From NCBI RefSeq assembly GCF_019837165.1, contig NZ_JAGYHC010000001.1, positions 1,550,001 to 1,614,000 on the forward strand: DNA of 64,000 bases. The letters run 5' to 3'. Positions 43,807 to 53,107 of this stretch are shown here, piece after piece (positions within the stretch are counted from its first letter, which is position 1; each line of letters opens with the position of its first letter). This stretch comes from Virgibacillus sp. NKC19-3. Lineage in GTDB: Bacteria; Bacillota; Bacilli; Bacillales; Amphibacillaceae. The notes beneath the pieces were generated by a model, which was not told where the DNA came from, did no database searches, and saw only the letters and a list, made by a program, of their open reading frames with translations. The translations under genes were made by a program, and so were the position numbers.

Positions 43807-44778
43807 GTCGATCCCATACCTCTGGATCGATCAAATTCGGTGGTTTTTCATCATTTAACCCCTTTTCGAGGTTGATTGCAGCAAGTTCAGACATCTTTAA
43901 TTCTGTCTCGTGTGTGGATGAGCCCACATGGGGAAGGGTGACTGTATTTTTCATTTTTAGGAGTGGGTTGTTCGGATCGGTTGGCTCATTTTCAAATACG
44001 TCTACTCCTGCTGCAGCGATGTCGCCATCTTTAAGGGCATCAATTAAATCCTGTTCCACGATCGTCTTACCTCGGGATCCGTTAATAAAAATCGCCGATC
44101 GTTTCATTAGCTCAAATTCCCTTTTGCCAATCATTCCCTTCGTTTCCGGTGTTAACGGGGTAATGAGACAAACAAAATCAGACACAGACAGCAATGTGTC
44201 GAGATTGGTATACGTTGCGTTATATTTTTTTCTACATCTGGCTTACGTGTACGACTGTGATAGACAATATCCATATCAAAACCAAAATGAGCCCGCTTGG
44301 CAATTGCTTGACCAATTCGTCCCATTCCGATGATACCTAATACTTTATGGTGGACATCTATACCGAAGTGATCAGATTCAACCGATTGCTTCCACTGGCC
44401 ACTTTTAACAAACTGATCTAACTCTGGAATGCGTCTGGCTGTGGCAATGAGAATGCCAAATATCGTATCAGCCACTGTATCTGTTAATACGCTTGGCGTG
44501 TTGGTTGCCAAAATGTGATGTTTGCTTAATTGTTCAAGGTCGAGATTATTATAGCCAACAGAGACATTGCTCACAATTTTCAGATTAGGGGCTTTTTCCA
44601 GTAATTCATGATCAACTGGCAAATCCAATCCGATGATACCTTCTGCCTGATATAAGTATTCCAAGAATTCGGGATCAACTTTTGGGTCTATATTTTTAAA
44701 AAATCGAACATCGTGTTTTTTCTGCAAGTTTTCTAGTACAGGCTTCTCGACACGTTCATATGCAATAATTTTTTTCAA
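43790..44778 (-). pseudogene. D-2-hydroxyacid dehydrogenase (GyaR/GhrB type), frameshifted at a T7 run
   Basis: Two overlapping frames together give a full 2-hydroxyacid dehydrogenase of about 325 residues. The first part (from TTG 44778, seven bases after GGAGG) holds the NAD-binding GIIGMGRIGQAIAKRA; the second holds the catalytic Arg region NGSRGKTIVEQ, the Glu region and the His in PHVGSSTHET. The break is at 44225-44231, a run of seven T (A on the coding strand): one more base restores the sequence DVEKKYNATYTNLDTLLSVSD. It reduces glyoxylate or hydroxypyruvate if active. This may be a real frameshift, transcriptional slippage or a sequencing error. Confidence 0.8.
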
Positions 44779-44811
44779 ATCACAGACCTCCATTTTTTGG
44801 TGGATGCGGCT

Positions 44812-44838
44812 GGGACAAGGTTCCTGTCCCCATGTCCC
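44812..44838. repeat. GGGACA hairpin repeat, copy 1
   Basis: GGGACA-AGGTTCC-TGTCCC followed by CATGTCCC. Related copies are at 59794-59848 and 60133-60159. Confidence 0.65.
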
Positions 44839-44911
44839 TCTTCCAAAATAGCCATAAATATGGCAAAAGTCAATGTAAAAATAAATAATTTTAAATTATG
44901 GAATAATTGTA

Positions 44912-44940
44912 TTGACTATTTGGAATAGGTATTTTAAGAT
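44912..44940 (+). promoter_or_regulatory. Predicted sigma-A promoter of gntR-doeD operon
   Basis: TTGACT at 44912-44917 and TAAGAT at 44935-44940 are 17 bases apart, with the predicted start near 44947. Confidence 0.5.
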
Positions 44941-44953
44941 AAAGGTAGAATTA

Positions 44954-44969
44954 ATGTCGACAATCGGCA
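44954..44969. promoter_or_regulatory. Candidate GntR operator upstream of gntR
   Basis: ATGTCGACAATCGGCA, identical to the site in front of doeA and at the same distance from the -10 box. This fits autoregulation by the encoded repressor. Confidence 0.6.
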
Positions 44970-45016
44970 AAAAACATGGTATTGCAAGTTATGAATATAA
45001 AAGGAGATTCCCACAT

Positions 45017-45670
45017 ATGGATGATGATACTATGATTGTGCAAAAGCCGTTGAGTGAGCTTATCGCAGAACAACTAAGACAGCAAATATGGGATCGGGAG
45101 CTTGAATTCGGTGAACGTTTGCTGGAAGTAGAGCTGGCAGAAATGTTTGATGTGAGTCGGAGTACACTACGGGAAGCATTGAAAATGCTTGAACAAGAAG
45201 GATTGGTGATAAGTAAAGCACGAAAAGGTACGTATGTTGCACAGTTTTCAAACAAGGATTTAAAAGAGATTATCGAACTTCGAACATTGGTAGAGGATCA
45301 TGCCTTTACGGATGCGTTATCTAATCTAAGCGAGGAACATTTTCAGAAACTCGAAGCGATTATCAATCAAATGAAGGAGGAAGTAGAACGAAAAGATTGG
45401 AATGCGCTATTTGATTTAGATATGCAATTTCATAGCTATGTCGTGGGTTTATGCAATAATTCCCGAATTATCAAAATTTATGACTCTATTCAAGTACAAA
45501 TTCGGGCATATCTCGTACATCTTGATCAATATTATTCTAGTCATCAGGAATTTTATGAAGAGCATAAGGAATTATACAACGCCTTAGTAACCAAAGACGC
45601 TAAAGTCGTATACGGACGAGTGAGGGATCATATTGCATATGTTGGGGAGAACTTACTTGGGGTCAAATAA
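45017..45670 (+). CDS. GntR family (FCD type) regulator of the ectoine cluster
   Basis: A 217-residue regulator started at ATG 45017, ten bases after AAGGAG; an upstream open frame covers the promoter and operator and is not used. The winged helix (about 10-75) shows FGERLLEVELAEMFDVSRSTLREALKMLEQEG, and the FCD ligand domain follows (FDLDMQFHSYVV, a metal/ligand-binding histidine region). Ectoine clusters of Proteobacteria are usually controlled by EnuR (MocR type) or AsnC-type regulators, so an FCD regulator is a different solution. It is 19 bases upstream of the aminotransferase gene. Confidence 0.85.
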   Translation: MDDDTMIVQKPLSELIAEQLRQQIWDRELEFGERLLEVELAEMFDVSRSTLREALKMLEQEGLVISKARKGTYVAQFSNKDLKEIIELRTLVEDHAFTDALSNLSEEHFQKLEAIINQMKEEVERKDWNALFDLDMQFHSYVVGLCNNSRIIKIYDSIQVQIRAYLVHLDQYYSSHQEFYEEHKELYNALVTKDAKVVYGRVRDHIAYVGENLLGVK

Positions 45671-45689
45671 AATGTAGGGAGGTTAACAA

Positions 45690-47042
45690 ATGAATAAAAA
45701 ATTTGCGAACGTACAAACAGAATTGCCGGGACCAAAGGCGAAGGCATTACTTGAGCGGAGACATGCGATTGTTCCGGACGCGGTCAGTTATGGGATTCCA
45801 ACTTTTGTAGAATCAGCAAAAGGTGCATTGCTTAAAGATGTGGATGGAAATCAGTTTATCGATTTCGCTGGGGCCATTGGAACGATAAACGCAGGGCATA
45901 GTCATGAATTAGTAACAGATGCATTACATGATCAGATTGATCGCTATATCCATACCGGGTTTAATGTCATGATGTATGACCCATATATTGCATTCGCCGA
46001 GAAAATTGCTGCCCTGGCTCCTGGAAATGGTGGAAAAAAAGTGATGTTTTTAAACAGTGGGGCGGAGGCGATCGAAAATGCGGTGAAAGTGGCTCGAAAA
46101 TATACGAAACGTCAAGCTGTTGTTTCTTTTTCCGGTGGTTTTCATGGCAGGACATTATTGTCTATGTCTTTAACCGGAAAGGTGAGGCCATACAAATATG
46201 AATACGGTCCATTTGCTGCTGAAGTTTACCATGCCCCGTATCCTTATTTTTACCGCCGTCCAGAATCCATGAATGAAGAAGAATATTCCGCGTTTTTACG
46301 TCATGAAATGGAGGATTTTTTCATTAAAGAAGTCGCTCCTGATCAGGTTGCAGCGGTTATTATGGAGCCTGTCCAAGGAGAAAGCGGATTCATCATTCCG
46401 GATAAAGCATTTGTGCAGGGGATAAGTGATGTATGCAGGAAATATGGGATTCTTCTCATTGCAGATGAGATTCAAACAGGTTTTGGACGTACAGGAAAGT
46501 ATTTTGCCATGGAACATTTCGAAGTGGAACCGGATCTAATTACGATTTCCAAATCCATGGCTGCAGGACTACCGATTAGTGGTGTGATTGGAAGCAGAGA
46601 AATCATGGACGAAGCAGGTGCAGGAGAACTTGGGGGAACGTATTGCGGGAGTCCGCTTGGCTGTCGTGCTGGGCTTGCGGTGCTGGATATAATGGAGAAG
46701 GAAAACCTGAACGGGCGCGCAGATTTGATTGGTCAACAGGTCATGACAAAATTTAAGCACATGCAAGCGCGTTTTGACGTGATTGGAGATGTAAGAGGAA
46801 TGGGAGCTATGTGTGCACTGGAGTTTGTTACAGATCGAGAAAGCAAAACACCAGATAGGCAAATCACGGATCAGATCCTAAAAGAAGCGCAGCGGCGGGG
46901 CGTTGTCGCGCTTAAAGCGGGTGTTTACGATAATGTTGTTCGCTTGTTGATGCCGCTCGTGATAACCGATGAGCAGCTGCAGGAGGGATTGGATATATTG
47001 GAAGAATCCGTAGAGGCGGCTCTTACTGTCTCTGCAAAATAG
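45690..47042 (+). CDS. PLP class III aminotransferase (DoeD-like, diaminobutyrate transaminase candidate)
   Basis: A 450-residue GabT-type aminotransferase. The cofactor-binding NSGAEAIENAVKVAR lies near residue 112, FHGRT near 153, the PLP-stacking DEIQTGFGRTG near 254 and the Schiff-base lysine in ISKSMAAGLP near 282. The family covers 4-aminobutyrate, ornithine and 2,4-diaminobutyrate transaminases. Between doeA and a semialdehyde dehydrogenase gene it would convert L-2,4-diaminobutyrate to aspartate 4-semialdehyde (DoeD step). GABA use with the following GabD-like gene is the alternative. Confidence 0.85.
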   Translation: MNKKFANVQTELPGPKAKALLERRHAIVPDAVSYGIPTFVESAKGALLKDVDGNQFIDFAGAIGTINAGHSHELVTDALHDQIDRYIHTGFNVMMYDPYIAFAEKIAALAPGNGGKKVMFLNSGAEAIENAVKVARKYTKRQAVVSFSGGFHGRTLLSMSLTGKVRPYKYEYGPFAAEVYHAPYPYFYRRPESMNEEEYSAFLRHEMEDFFIKEVAPDQVAAVIMEPVQGESGFIIPDKAFVQGISDVCRKYGILLIADEIQTGFGRTGKYFAMEHFEVEPDLITISKSMAAGLPISGVIGSREIMDEAGAGELGGTYCGSPLGCRAGLAVLDIMEKENLNGRADLIGQQVMTKFKHMQARFDVIGDVRGMGAMCALEFVTDRESKTPDRQITDQILKEAQRRGVVALKAGVYDNVVRLLMPLVITDEQLQEGLDILEESVEAALTVSAK

Positions 47043-47109
47043 AGGGAGCATCAAATGAAGCTATGTTCTTCACACTTACTATCTATATGAAATACGGAGA
47101 GGAGAAAAA

Positions 47110-48543
47110 ATGATGAAACACTACTTGATGCATATCAATGGATTCGCTGTTGGAGACAATTTAAAGAAACAGGATGTTACCAATCCGGCAACAAATGAAA
47201 TCGTCGGCACCGTTCCTGTGGGCGGAGAAGAAGAGGCAACACAGGCAATTGATGCAGCCCATGATGCACTCCAGGAATGGTCCGCATTGACTGCATATGA
47301 TCGGGCCGGTTATTTAAAGCGGTTCCATGAACTTATGTTAGGAAATCAGGAAGATCTTGCGCATACGATGACAATTGAGATGGGTAAACCAATTCAGGAA
47401 TCTAGAGGAGAAGTGAAATATGCAGCTTCTTTTATGGAATGGTTTGCAGAAGAAGGCAAGCGTATTTACGGCGAAACGGTTCCAACACATATCTCAGGTA
47501 AGCGTCTGCAGGTATGGAGAAAACCGATTGGTGTTGTGGCAGCAATCACCCCATGGAATTTTCCAGCTGCTATGTTGACGCGTAAGATGGGTCCAGCACT
47601 TGCCGCAGGTTGTACGATTGTGATTAAACCATCAAGTGAAAGCCCATTAACTGCTATGAAATTAATGGAGTTAGCCAAAGAGGCAGGTTTTCCTAAAGGT
47701 GTCATTAATCTGGTTACAGGTTCTTCATCAAAAATTGCTAGCACCGTTATGGAAAGTGAAAAGGTTCGTAAAGTAACGTTCACCGGCTCCACGGAAGTTG
47801 GGAAAATATTAATCAAACAAAGTGCTGATACGGTGAAGAATTTGTCACTGGAACTTGGGGGACACGCGCCGCTGATTGTTCTGGATGATGCAGATGTTGA
47901 TGTGGCCGTTAAAGGGGTGATGGCTTCGAAATTTAGAAATGCCGGGCAGACGTGTATTTGTGCCAATCGTGTGTACGTTCAATCCGGTGTTTACGATGAA
48001 TTTATTCAAAAGTTTGCACAAGCCGTAAATGAGTTGAAAGTCGGAAATGGAGAGGACGAATCGGTCGATGTTGGCCCACTCATCAATCAGGCAGGTCTGG
48101 AAAAAGTGAATCATCATGTGCAGGATGCAATCAATAAGGGCGCTTCGATCGTCAGTGGAGGAGAGCCAGCAATAAGCGAAGGGGGCGTCTTTTTCAAGCC
48201 CACTGTTATTGGTGAGGTGGATTCGTCGATGGTGATAATGCAGGAAGAAACTTTTGGTCCTGTAGCTCCTGTCCAAAAAGTAGAAACAGAAGACGAAGCG
48301 ATCGCCCTTGCGAATGATACGCCGTATGGCTTGGCAGCTTATGTTTTCACGGACAGTGTAGGAAGGGGCACACGTGTTATTGAACAGCTGAACTTCGGTA
48401 TTGTCGGTTGGAATGAAGGGGCGCCATCGGCTGCACAAGTTCCTTTTGGTGGCATGAAAGAAAGTGGCATTGGCAGAGAAGGTGGCCATGATGGCATTGA
48501 TGCGTTTTTAGAAACGCAGTACGTGGCAATCGGAATGGAATAA
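47110..48543 (+). CDS. Aldehyde dehydrogenase, GabD/DoeC-like semialdehyde dehydrogenase
   Basis: A 477-residue NAD(P)-dependent aldehyde dehydrogenase. Catalytic Glu in LELGGHAP (about 254) and catalytic Cys in GQTCICANRV (about 288) are present, with the cofactor motif FTGSTEVGK. The sequence resembles succinate-semialdehyde dehydrogenases. In the ectoine route DoeC oxidises aspartate 4-semialdehyde to aspartate, a substrate of nearly the same shape as succinate semialdehyde plus an amino group. The start is 47110 or the adjacent ATG 47113, behind GAGGAG. It follows the aminotransferase by 67 bases. Confidence 0.88.
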   Translation: MMKHYLMHINGFAVGDNLKKQDVTNPATNEIVGTVPVGGEEEATQAIDAAHDALQEWSALTAYDRAGYLKRFHELMLGNQEDLAHTMTIEMGKPIQESRGEVKYAASFMEWFAEEGKRIYGETVPTHISGKRLQVWRKPIGVVAAITPWNFPAAMLTRKMGPALAAGCTIVIKPSSESPLTAMKLMELAKEAGFPKGVINLVTGSSSKIASTVMESEKVRKVTFTGSTEVGKILIKQSADTVKNLSLELGGHAPLIVLDDADVDVAVKGVMASKFRNAGQTCICANRVYVQSGVYDEFIQKFAQAVNELKVGNGEDESVDVGPLINQAGLEKVNHHVQDAINKGASIVSGGEPAISEGGVFFKPTVIGEVDSSMVIMQEETFGPVAPVQKVETEDEAIALANDTPYGLAAYVFTDSVGRGTRVIEQLNFGIVGWNEGAPSAAQVPFGGMKESGIGREGGHDGIDAFLETQYVAIGME

Positions 48544-48643
48544 TATTAAAAAGGGAGCTTGCCAATAGAAGCGAATTATACAAATTCCTTTTTGAAAGTG
48601 TGTAGACAATGGTTTGACCCTGGATGATCAAGGGGGGTTTTAC

Positions 48644-49861
48644 TTGGTTGCTGTAAATAATGAGATGAAAATTAAAGCAAAAGAAATGCGAATGCAGTTA
48701 GTCGAGTGGCGACGTAAGTTTCATGCGAATCCGGAATTAAGCTTTCAAGAAATGAAAACCTCTCAGATGGTTGCTCGAATTCTGGAAAACATGCCAGGTA
48801 TGCACGTCCAAAGGAATGCGGGATATCCGACTGCGGTTGTTGGTACCCTTTCTTCTGGGAAAGGACCGACATTCGCGATCCGTGCAGATATGGATGCTTT
48901 ACCGATTCAAGAAGCAAACATACATGAATACAGGTCGCAAAACTCTGGAGTCATGCATGCTTGTGGGCATGATGCGCATATGTCAATTGGGCTTGGAGTA
49001 GCTCATCTGTTAAGTAAAGCTTTTAAACATGGAGAAATGCAGGGAACGGTTAAATTTCTATTTCAACCTGCGGAAGAACGTGCAGATGAACATGGCTCTA
49101 CAGGGGCTCCGTATATGATTCAAACAGGTGTGTTGGATGATGTAGATGCTGTCATTGCACTTCATATGAGTCCTGAACATCAACTAGGTGAAGTGCTGGT
49201 TCACGATGGATATAGTATGGCTAACGTGGATGTATTTGATGCAAAAATTTTGGGAACTGGTGGGCACGCAGCCTATCCGCATCAGGGATCAGATCCTGTC
49301 TGGATGCTTAGCCCTGTTCTGGCTGCAGTGTACGGGATTACAGCACGACGCATATCTCCGCTTGAATCCGCTGTGATTAGTATTGGAGCTATTCACAGCG
49401 GATCTGCTAACAATATACTTCCATCTGAAGTAGCAATCAGCGGGACGATTCGAAGCTATGGACCTGATGTTCGCAAACGCCTGCACAAGGAACTGGAGAA
49501 GGCATTTTCCATGGTGAAAGTCTGGCAGGGAGACTATGCTTTAAAAATTTCCCCTGAAGACCCCGCACTTGAAAATGATCCTAGAATCAATCGCTTCATT
49601 AAACGTACGATTCGCGGTCTTTATCCCGATTTTCATATACGTGACATGCCGTTTGGTCTAGGTGGAGAAGATTTCGCACATATGACGAGGAGAATTTCGG
49701 GCGCGATGTTTTTCCTTGGCTGCGCGGTTAATGATGGGGTGTCTCGAAACCTGCATACACCAACGTTTGATATTGATGAAAGAAGCTTACCAGTTGGTGT
49801 ATCCATTATTGCTGAAACAGCAAGACGTTATTTAATGAAAGAAGAAGGTGGGGAAGTGTAG
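48644..49861 (+). CDS. M20D amidohydrolase, candidate N-acetyl-diaminobutyrate deacetylase
   Basis: About 405 residues from TTG 48644, six bases after GGGGGG; ATG 48665 is another option. The dinuclear metal site is visible as HACGHDAHM near residue 105, PAEE near 142, HMSPEHQLG and a late His region (FGLGGEDFAHM). M20D enzymes deacylate N-acyl amino acids. Known ectoine clusters use DoeB/EutE, an unrelated M14-type (AstE/AspA-like) deacetylase, which is missing here; this gene is well placed to replace it by removing acetate from N-acetyl-2,4-diaminobutyrate. The replacement is inference. It nearly overlaps the EutB-like gene. Confidence 0.85.
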   Translation: MVAVNNEMKIKAKEMRMQLVEWRRKFHANPELSFQEMKTSQMVARILENMPGMHVQRNAGYPTAVVGTLSSGKGPTFAIRADMDALPIQEANIHEYRSQNSGVMHACGHDAHMSIGLGVAHLLSKAFKHGEMQGTVKFLFQPAEERADEHGSTGAPYMIQTGVLDDVDAVIALHMSPEHQLGEVLVHDGYSMANVDVFDAKILGTGGHAAYPHQGSDPVWMLSPVLAAVYGITARRISPLESAVISIGAIHSGSANNILPSEVAISGTIRSYGPDVRKRLHKELEKAFSMVKVWQGDYALKISPEDPALENDPRINRFIKRTIRGLYPDFHIRDMPFGLGGEDFAHMTRRISGAMFFLGCAVNDGVSRNLHTPTFDIDERSLPVGVSIIAETARRYLMKEEGGEV

Positions 49862-49862
49862 C

Positions 49863-50858
49863 ATGACTCGCCAAATACAACCAATAACATTCGAAGATAT
49901 TCAAACAGCCCATAAGCGAATCACTCCCATCGTAAAGAAGTCTCCTTTGATTTATTCACCTGTGCTATCAGAAATCACGGGAACACCAATTTATTTAAAA
50001 TTGGAAAATCTGAATGTGAGTGGTTCTTTTAAGATTAGGGGAGCAGCAAATAAAATGTTAGGTTTGACTCCAGCACAACAAAAACGAGGAGTAACTACAT
50101 TTTCTACTGGTAATTTTGGAATGAGTGTCGCTTATCTGGCTAAAACGCTAGGAATGAAAGCAATTATTTGCATATCAGGTCGTGTTCCGAAAGCAAAAGT
50201 GAATCTAATTCGGGATATGGGCGCACAAATTGAAATTATTGGTCAGTCCCAAGATGATGCACAGCAACGTTCATATCAATTGGAAAAAGAACATGGTTTG
50301 ACGGTGATCCATCCTTTTGATGATCCGGAGGTGATTGCGGGCCAGGGAACAATTGGTTTGGAATTGCTGGAAGATTTGCCTGAAGTTGATACCGTTATTG
50401 GGGGACTTTCTGGTGGCGGGATGCATTCCGGTTTAGGTGTTGCTTTAAAAGCTATCGAACCTCATGTACAGCTTTTAGGAGTTTCGACTGTAAAGGGGGC
50501 AACGATGTATGAAAGTATTAAGCAAGGGAAACCTGTTGCCGTAGAGGAACAAGATACATTGGCTGATAGTTTGCTAGGGGGAATTGGGGATCATAATCAG
50601 TACACCTTTAAGATGATTCAACAATATGTAGATGAAATCATGTTGCTTGACGAAGAGGAGATTGCTGATGGAATGTACTTTATGCTAAAGAACCATCAGA
50701 TGATAATTGAAGGTGCAGCAGCGTCCGGGATTGGAGCCATTTTGCATGAAAAGGCAAATTTAGGCACTTGCGTTGCGATTATTATTAGTGGCTGCAGTGT
50801 AGATACATCCGTCATCATGGACATTGCGAATCAGTATCAGTCGAAAAGTTTCAAATAA
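49863..50858 (+). CDS. Threonine dehydratase-like PLP enzyme (EutB / hydroxyaspartate dehydratase-like)
   Basis: A 331-residue fold type II PLP enzyme. The PLP lysine is in SGSFKIRGAANKM near residue 57, the phosphate-binding loop is LSGGGMHSG near 183 and the STGNFGMS loop replaces the common SSGNHAQ. Members include serine/threonine dehydratases, EutB of hydroxyectoine utilisation and BhcB of the beta-hydroxyaspartate cycle. With doeA upstream the most plausible substrate is a hydroxylated diaminobutyrate or 3-hydroxyaspartate formed from hydroxyectoine, losing water and ammonia. The start at 49863 is one base after the upstream stop. Confidence 0.82.
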   Translation: MTRQIQPITFEDIQTAHKRITPIVKKSPLIYSPVLSEITGTPIYLKLENLNVSGSFKIRGAANKMLGLTPAQQKRGVTTFSTGNFGMSVAYLAKTLGMKAIICISGRVPKAKVNLIRDMGAQIEIIGQSQDDAQQRSYQLEKEHGLTVIHPFDDPEVIAGQGTIGLELLEDLPEVDTVIGGLSGGGMHSGLGVALKAIEPHVQLLGVSTVKGATMYESIKQGKPVAVEEQDTLADSLLGGIGDHNQYTFKMIQQYVDEIMLLDEEEIADGMYFMLKNHQMIIEGAAASGIGAILHEKANLGTCVAIIISGCSVDTSVIMDIANQYQSKSFK

Positions 50859-50869
50859 CTGATGTTAGA

Positions 50870-51030
50870 GCACCGGGTTTGGAATTGGATATCTAAGCTT
50901 CGGTGTTCAGCGCTCGGAGTTCGGGGTTCGCGGATCCGAATTCGGCATTGGCTGCCTCGTATACGGTATGGATGAGTTCGAGTTTGGCATTCGTTATTTC
51001 CGAATTTTGAGCCCGGAGTTCGGGATTCTA
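50870..51030. repeat. Degenerate GAGTTCGGG/ATTCGG low-complexity repeat
   Basis: The gap between the EutB-like gene and dat is filled with imperfect short repeats of the type GGAGTTCGGGGTTCG, GAGTTCGAGTTTGG and CGGAGTTCGGGATTC. There is no reading frame. The composition differs from the flanking genes. Confidence 0.6.
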
Positions 51031-51046
51031 ATTAGGAGGTTTTGCA

Positions 51047-51895
51047 ATGGCTAAAATGTTGTTTCATGATCAAATAATAGAAAGGGAAAGTCGTGTCAAT
51101 ATAGAAGACCGGGCATATCAATTTGGTGATGGAATTTATGAAGTCATAGGGGTTTATGACGGGAAGCCATTTATGATGGATGAACATTTGGACCGACTCA
51201 AGCGTAGTGCGAATGAAATTCAGCTAAAGCTACCTTATCAGATGGATGATTTCCGGTCCAATTTGGAAGAATTAGTGGAAAACAACGAACTTTATGAAGG
51301 TATTATTTACTTGCAGGTATCCAGAGGTGTTGGACCACGGTGGCATGAATTTCCGGATCCAGATGTATCCCCGGTCACTGTTGCTTATACTAGGGCAGAG
51401 GAACGAAAGACTGACCTGGAGGAAAAGGGTGGAGTGGCTGTGCTTACAGAGGATATTCGCTGGTTGCGTTGTGATATTAAGACACTAAACTTGCTTCCGA
51501 ATGTGTTGGCCAAGCAAAAAGCAGTGGAACATAATGCGGTTGAAGCGATTCTACATCGGGATGGTATTGTGACAGAGGCAAGTGCCTCAAATGTGTTTAT
51601 GGTGAAAGATGGAACACTTTACACTCACCCTGCAAATAACTATATTCTTAATGGTATTACGCGACAAAAAATCATAGAACGTTGTGATGCATTAGACATG
51701 AAAGTGAATGAAGAGCCATTTACCGTTGATGACATGCTAGCTGCTGATGAAGTGTTTATTACTGCAACAAAATCGGACATTATTCCTATTTTACAAATTG
51801 ATAATCACAAAATCGCTGCAGGCGTTCCTGGAGCAATGACATTACGTATTTTAGAGGAATTTCGCTCGCTGATACGAGAACTGACAGAAACATGA
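51047..51895 (+). CDS. dat: D-amino acid aminotransferase
   Basis: A 282-residue fold type IV aminotransferase, the length of Bacillus Dat. The substrate-binding YQFGDGIYEV is near residue 25, the Schiff-base lysine in DIKTLNLLPNVLAKQ near 145 and EASASNVF near 178. It interconverts D-amino acids and 2-oxo acids. The AGGAGG site is nine bases before ATG 51047. Standing between a EutB-like dehydratase and an alanine racemase-family gene in an ectoine cluster, it probably handles D-configured intermediates of hydroxyectoine breakdown; a cell wall D-alanine or D-glutamate role is the alternative. Confidence 0.9.
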   Translation: MAKMLFHDQIIERESRVNIEDRAYQFGDGIYEVIGVYDGKPFMMDEHLDRLKRSANEIQLKLPYQMDDFRSNLEELVENNELYEGIIYLQVSRGVGPRWHEFPDPDVSPVTVAYTRAEERKTDLEEKGGVAVLTEDIRWLRCDIKTLNLLPNVLAKQKAVEHNAVEAILHRDGIVTEASASNVFMVKDGTLYTHPANNYILNGITRQKIIERCDALDMKVNEEPFTVDDMLAADEVFITATKSDIIPILQIDNHKIAAGVPGAMTLRILEEFRSLIRELTET

Positions 51896-51946
51896 TGGTA
51901 GCCTCCTCCATCGCAGGGGGAAATAAAAGGGAGGAGGAAATCTGTT

Positions 51947-53080
51947 TTGATTTATTCACCAACATTAGCCGCCTATCATCCTACCACTGCAGAAATAGAC
52001 CTTGCAGCATTTCATGAAAATATAAGGAATGTTAAACGCATCATAAATAAAAGCATACTGCTGGCGGTAATAAAAACAAATGCTTATGGTCATGGGACGG
52101 TTCGGATAGGGAAAGAAGCGGTTCGTGCCGGAGCAGATCGCCTGGGTGTGACCACCGTTGAAGAAGGGGCACTGCTTCGCGAGAATGGTATCCAAGTTCC
52201 GATCCATGTTTTAAATTCAATCATGCCCGCACAAGCGGCAGATATAGCCCGTTATAAACTGACAGCATCGGTATTCTCGTATAGGTTAACGCGAGCAATC
52301 AGCGAAGCAGCAACAAAGCAACAACGTGAGATTCCCGTACATGTTAAAGTAGATACAGGTCTGCATCGTTTTGGTTTAGAACCTCATGAAGTGATCCCGT
52401 TTTGTACGTCCTGTTATAAACTGCCGGGCCTTCGGTGGGAAGGTATTTACACGCATTTTTCCAGTGCGGATGAGGGGGACATGGGCAAGACAGAAAAGCA
52501 GTTTCGCTTATTTTTAGAGGTGGTGGAAAAGCTTTACAAACAAGGATTTACGTTTCCTATTCGTCACGTTGGTGGTTCCACGATTGCAATGGAAAGACCA
52601 GATCTTCATTTAGAGATGGTGAGACCAGGTTTGGCATTGTTTGGATATCCCCCCGCGTTGCGTCAACGGGATATTCTGACCTTAAAACCTGTTATGACAT
52701 TGAAGTCAACATTGATTCATGTGCGCCATTTACCACCAAATACACCAGTTGGCTATGGTGGTAGCTATGTTACCACGACACATGAAAAAATAGCTGTTGT
52801 ACCGATTGGACACGGGGATGGATACAGTAGAAGATTATCAAATAAGGGAGAAATGCTTGTAAGAGGACATAGGGCCAAAATAGTTGGGAAGTTATCACTT
52901 GATCAAACATTGATTGATGTAACAACAATACCGGATGTTGCCAAAGGCGATGAAGTAATTTTAATTGGCAGGCAAGGAGAAGATGAAATTTCAGCCTATG
53001 ATGTCGCGGAATGGATGGATAGTATTGTAGATGAAGTAGTGTCGAGTTTAACAGAGCGAATTAGAAGGGTGTATGTTTGA
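51947..53080 (+). CDS. Alanine racemase family protein
   Basis: A 377-residue PLP racemase with a TTG start at 51947, nine bases after GAGGAGG. The Schiff-base lysine is in AVIKTNAYGHG near residue 44, the R in HRFGLEP near 137 and the catalytic tyrosine in the C-terminal domain in PVGYGGSYV near 268. The fold and motifs are those of alanine racemase. Linked to dat and a DmlA-type gene, it may racemise alanine for the D-amino acid transaminase or act on a 3-hydroxyaspartate-like amino acid. Chromosomal alr genes usually sit elsewhere, beside acpS or ndoAI, so this is probably a second, catabolic copy. Confidence 0.88.
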   Translation: MIYSPTLAAYHPTTAEIDLAAFHENIRNVKRIINKSILLAVIKTNAYGHGTVRIGKEAVRAGADRLGVTTVEEGALLRENGIQVPIHVLNSIMPAQAADIARYKLTASVFSYRLTRAISEAATKQQREIPVHVKVDTGLHRFGLEPHEVIPFCTSCYKLPGLRWEGIYTHFSSADEGDMGKTEKQFRLFLEVVEKLYKQGFTFPIRHVGGSTIAMERPDLHLEMVRPGLALFGYPPALRQRDILTLKPVMTLKSTLIHVRHLPPNTPVGYGGSYVTTTHEKIAVVPIGHGDGYSRRLSNKGEMLVRGHRAKIVGKLSLDQTLIDVTTIPDVAKGDEVILIGRQGEDEISAYDVAEWMDSIVDEVVSSLTERIRRVYV

Positions 53081-53107
53081 TATTCACACAATTCAAGGGG
53101 GATGGCA

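Noticed and set aside
46032-48489. Long minus-strand frames opposite the aminotransferase and aldehyde dehydrogenase genes
   Set aside because: They are shadows of strongly supported plus-strand genes and contain no family motifs or ribosome sites.
45690-48543. GABA degradation (gabT-gabD) as the sole function of the pair
   Set aside because: The proteins resemble GabT and GabD, but their place between doeA, a deacetylase and a EutB-like gene favours the diaminobutyrate/aspartate semialdehyde steps of ectoine degradation.
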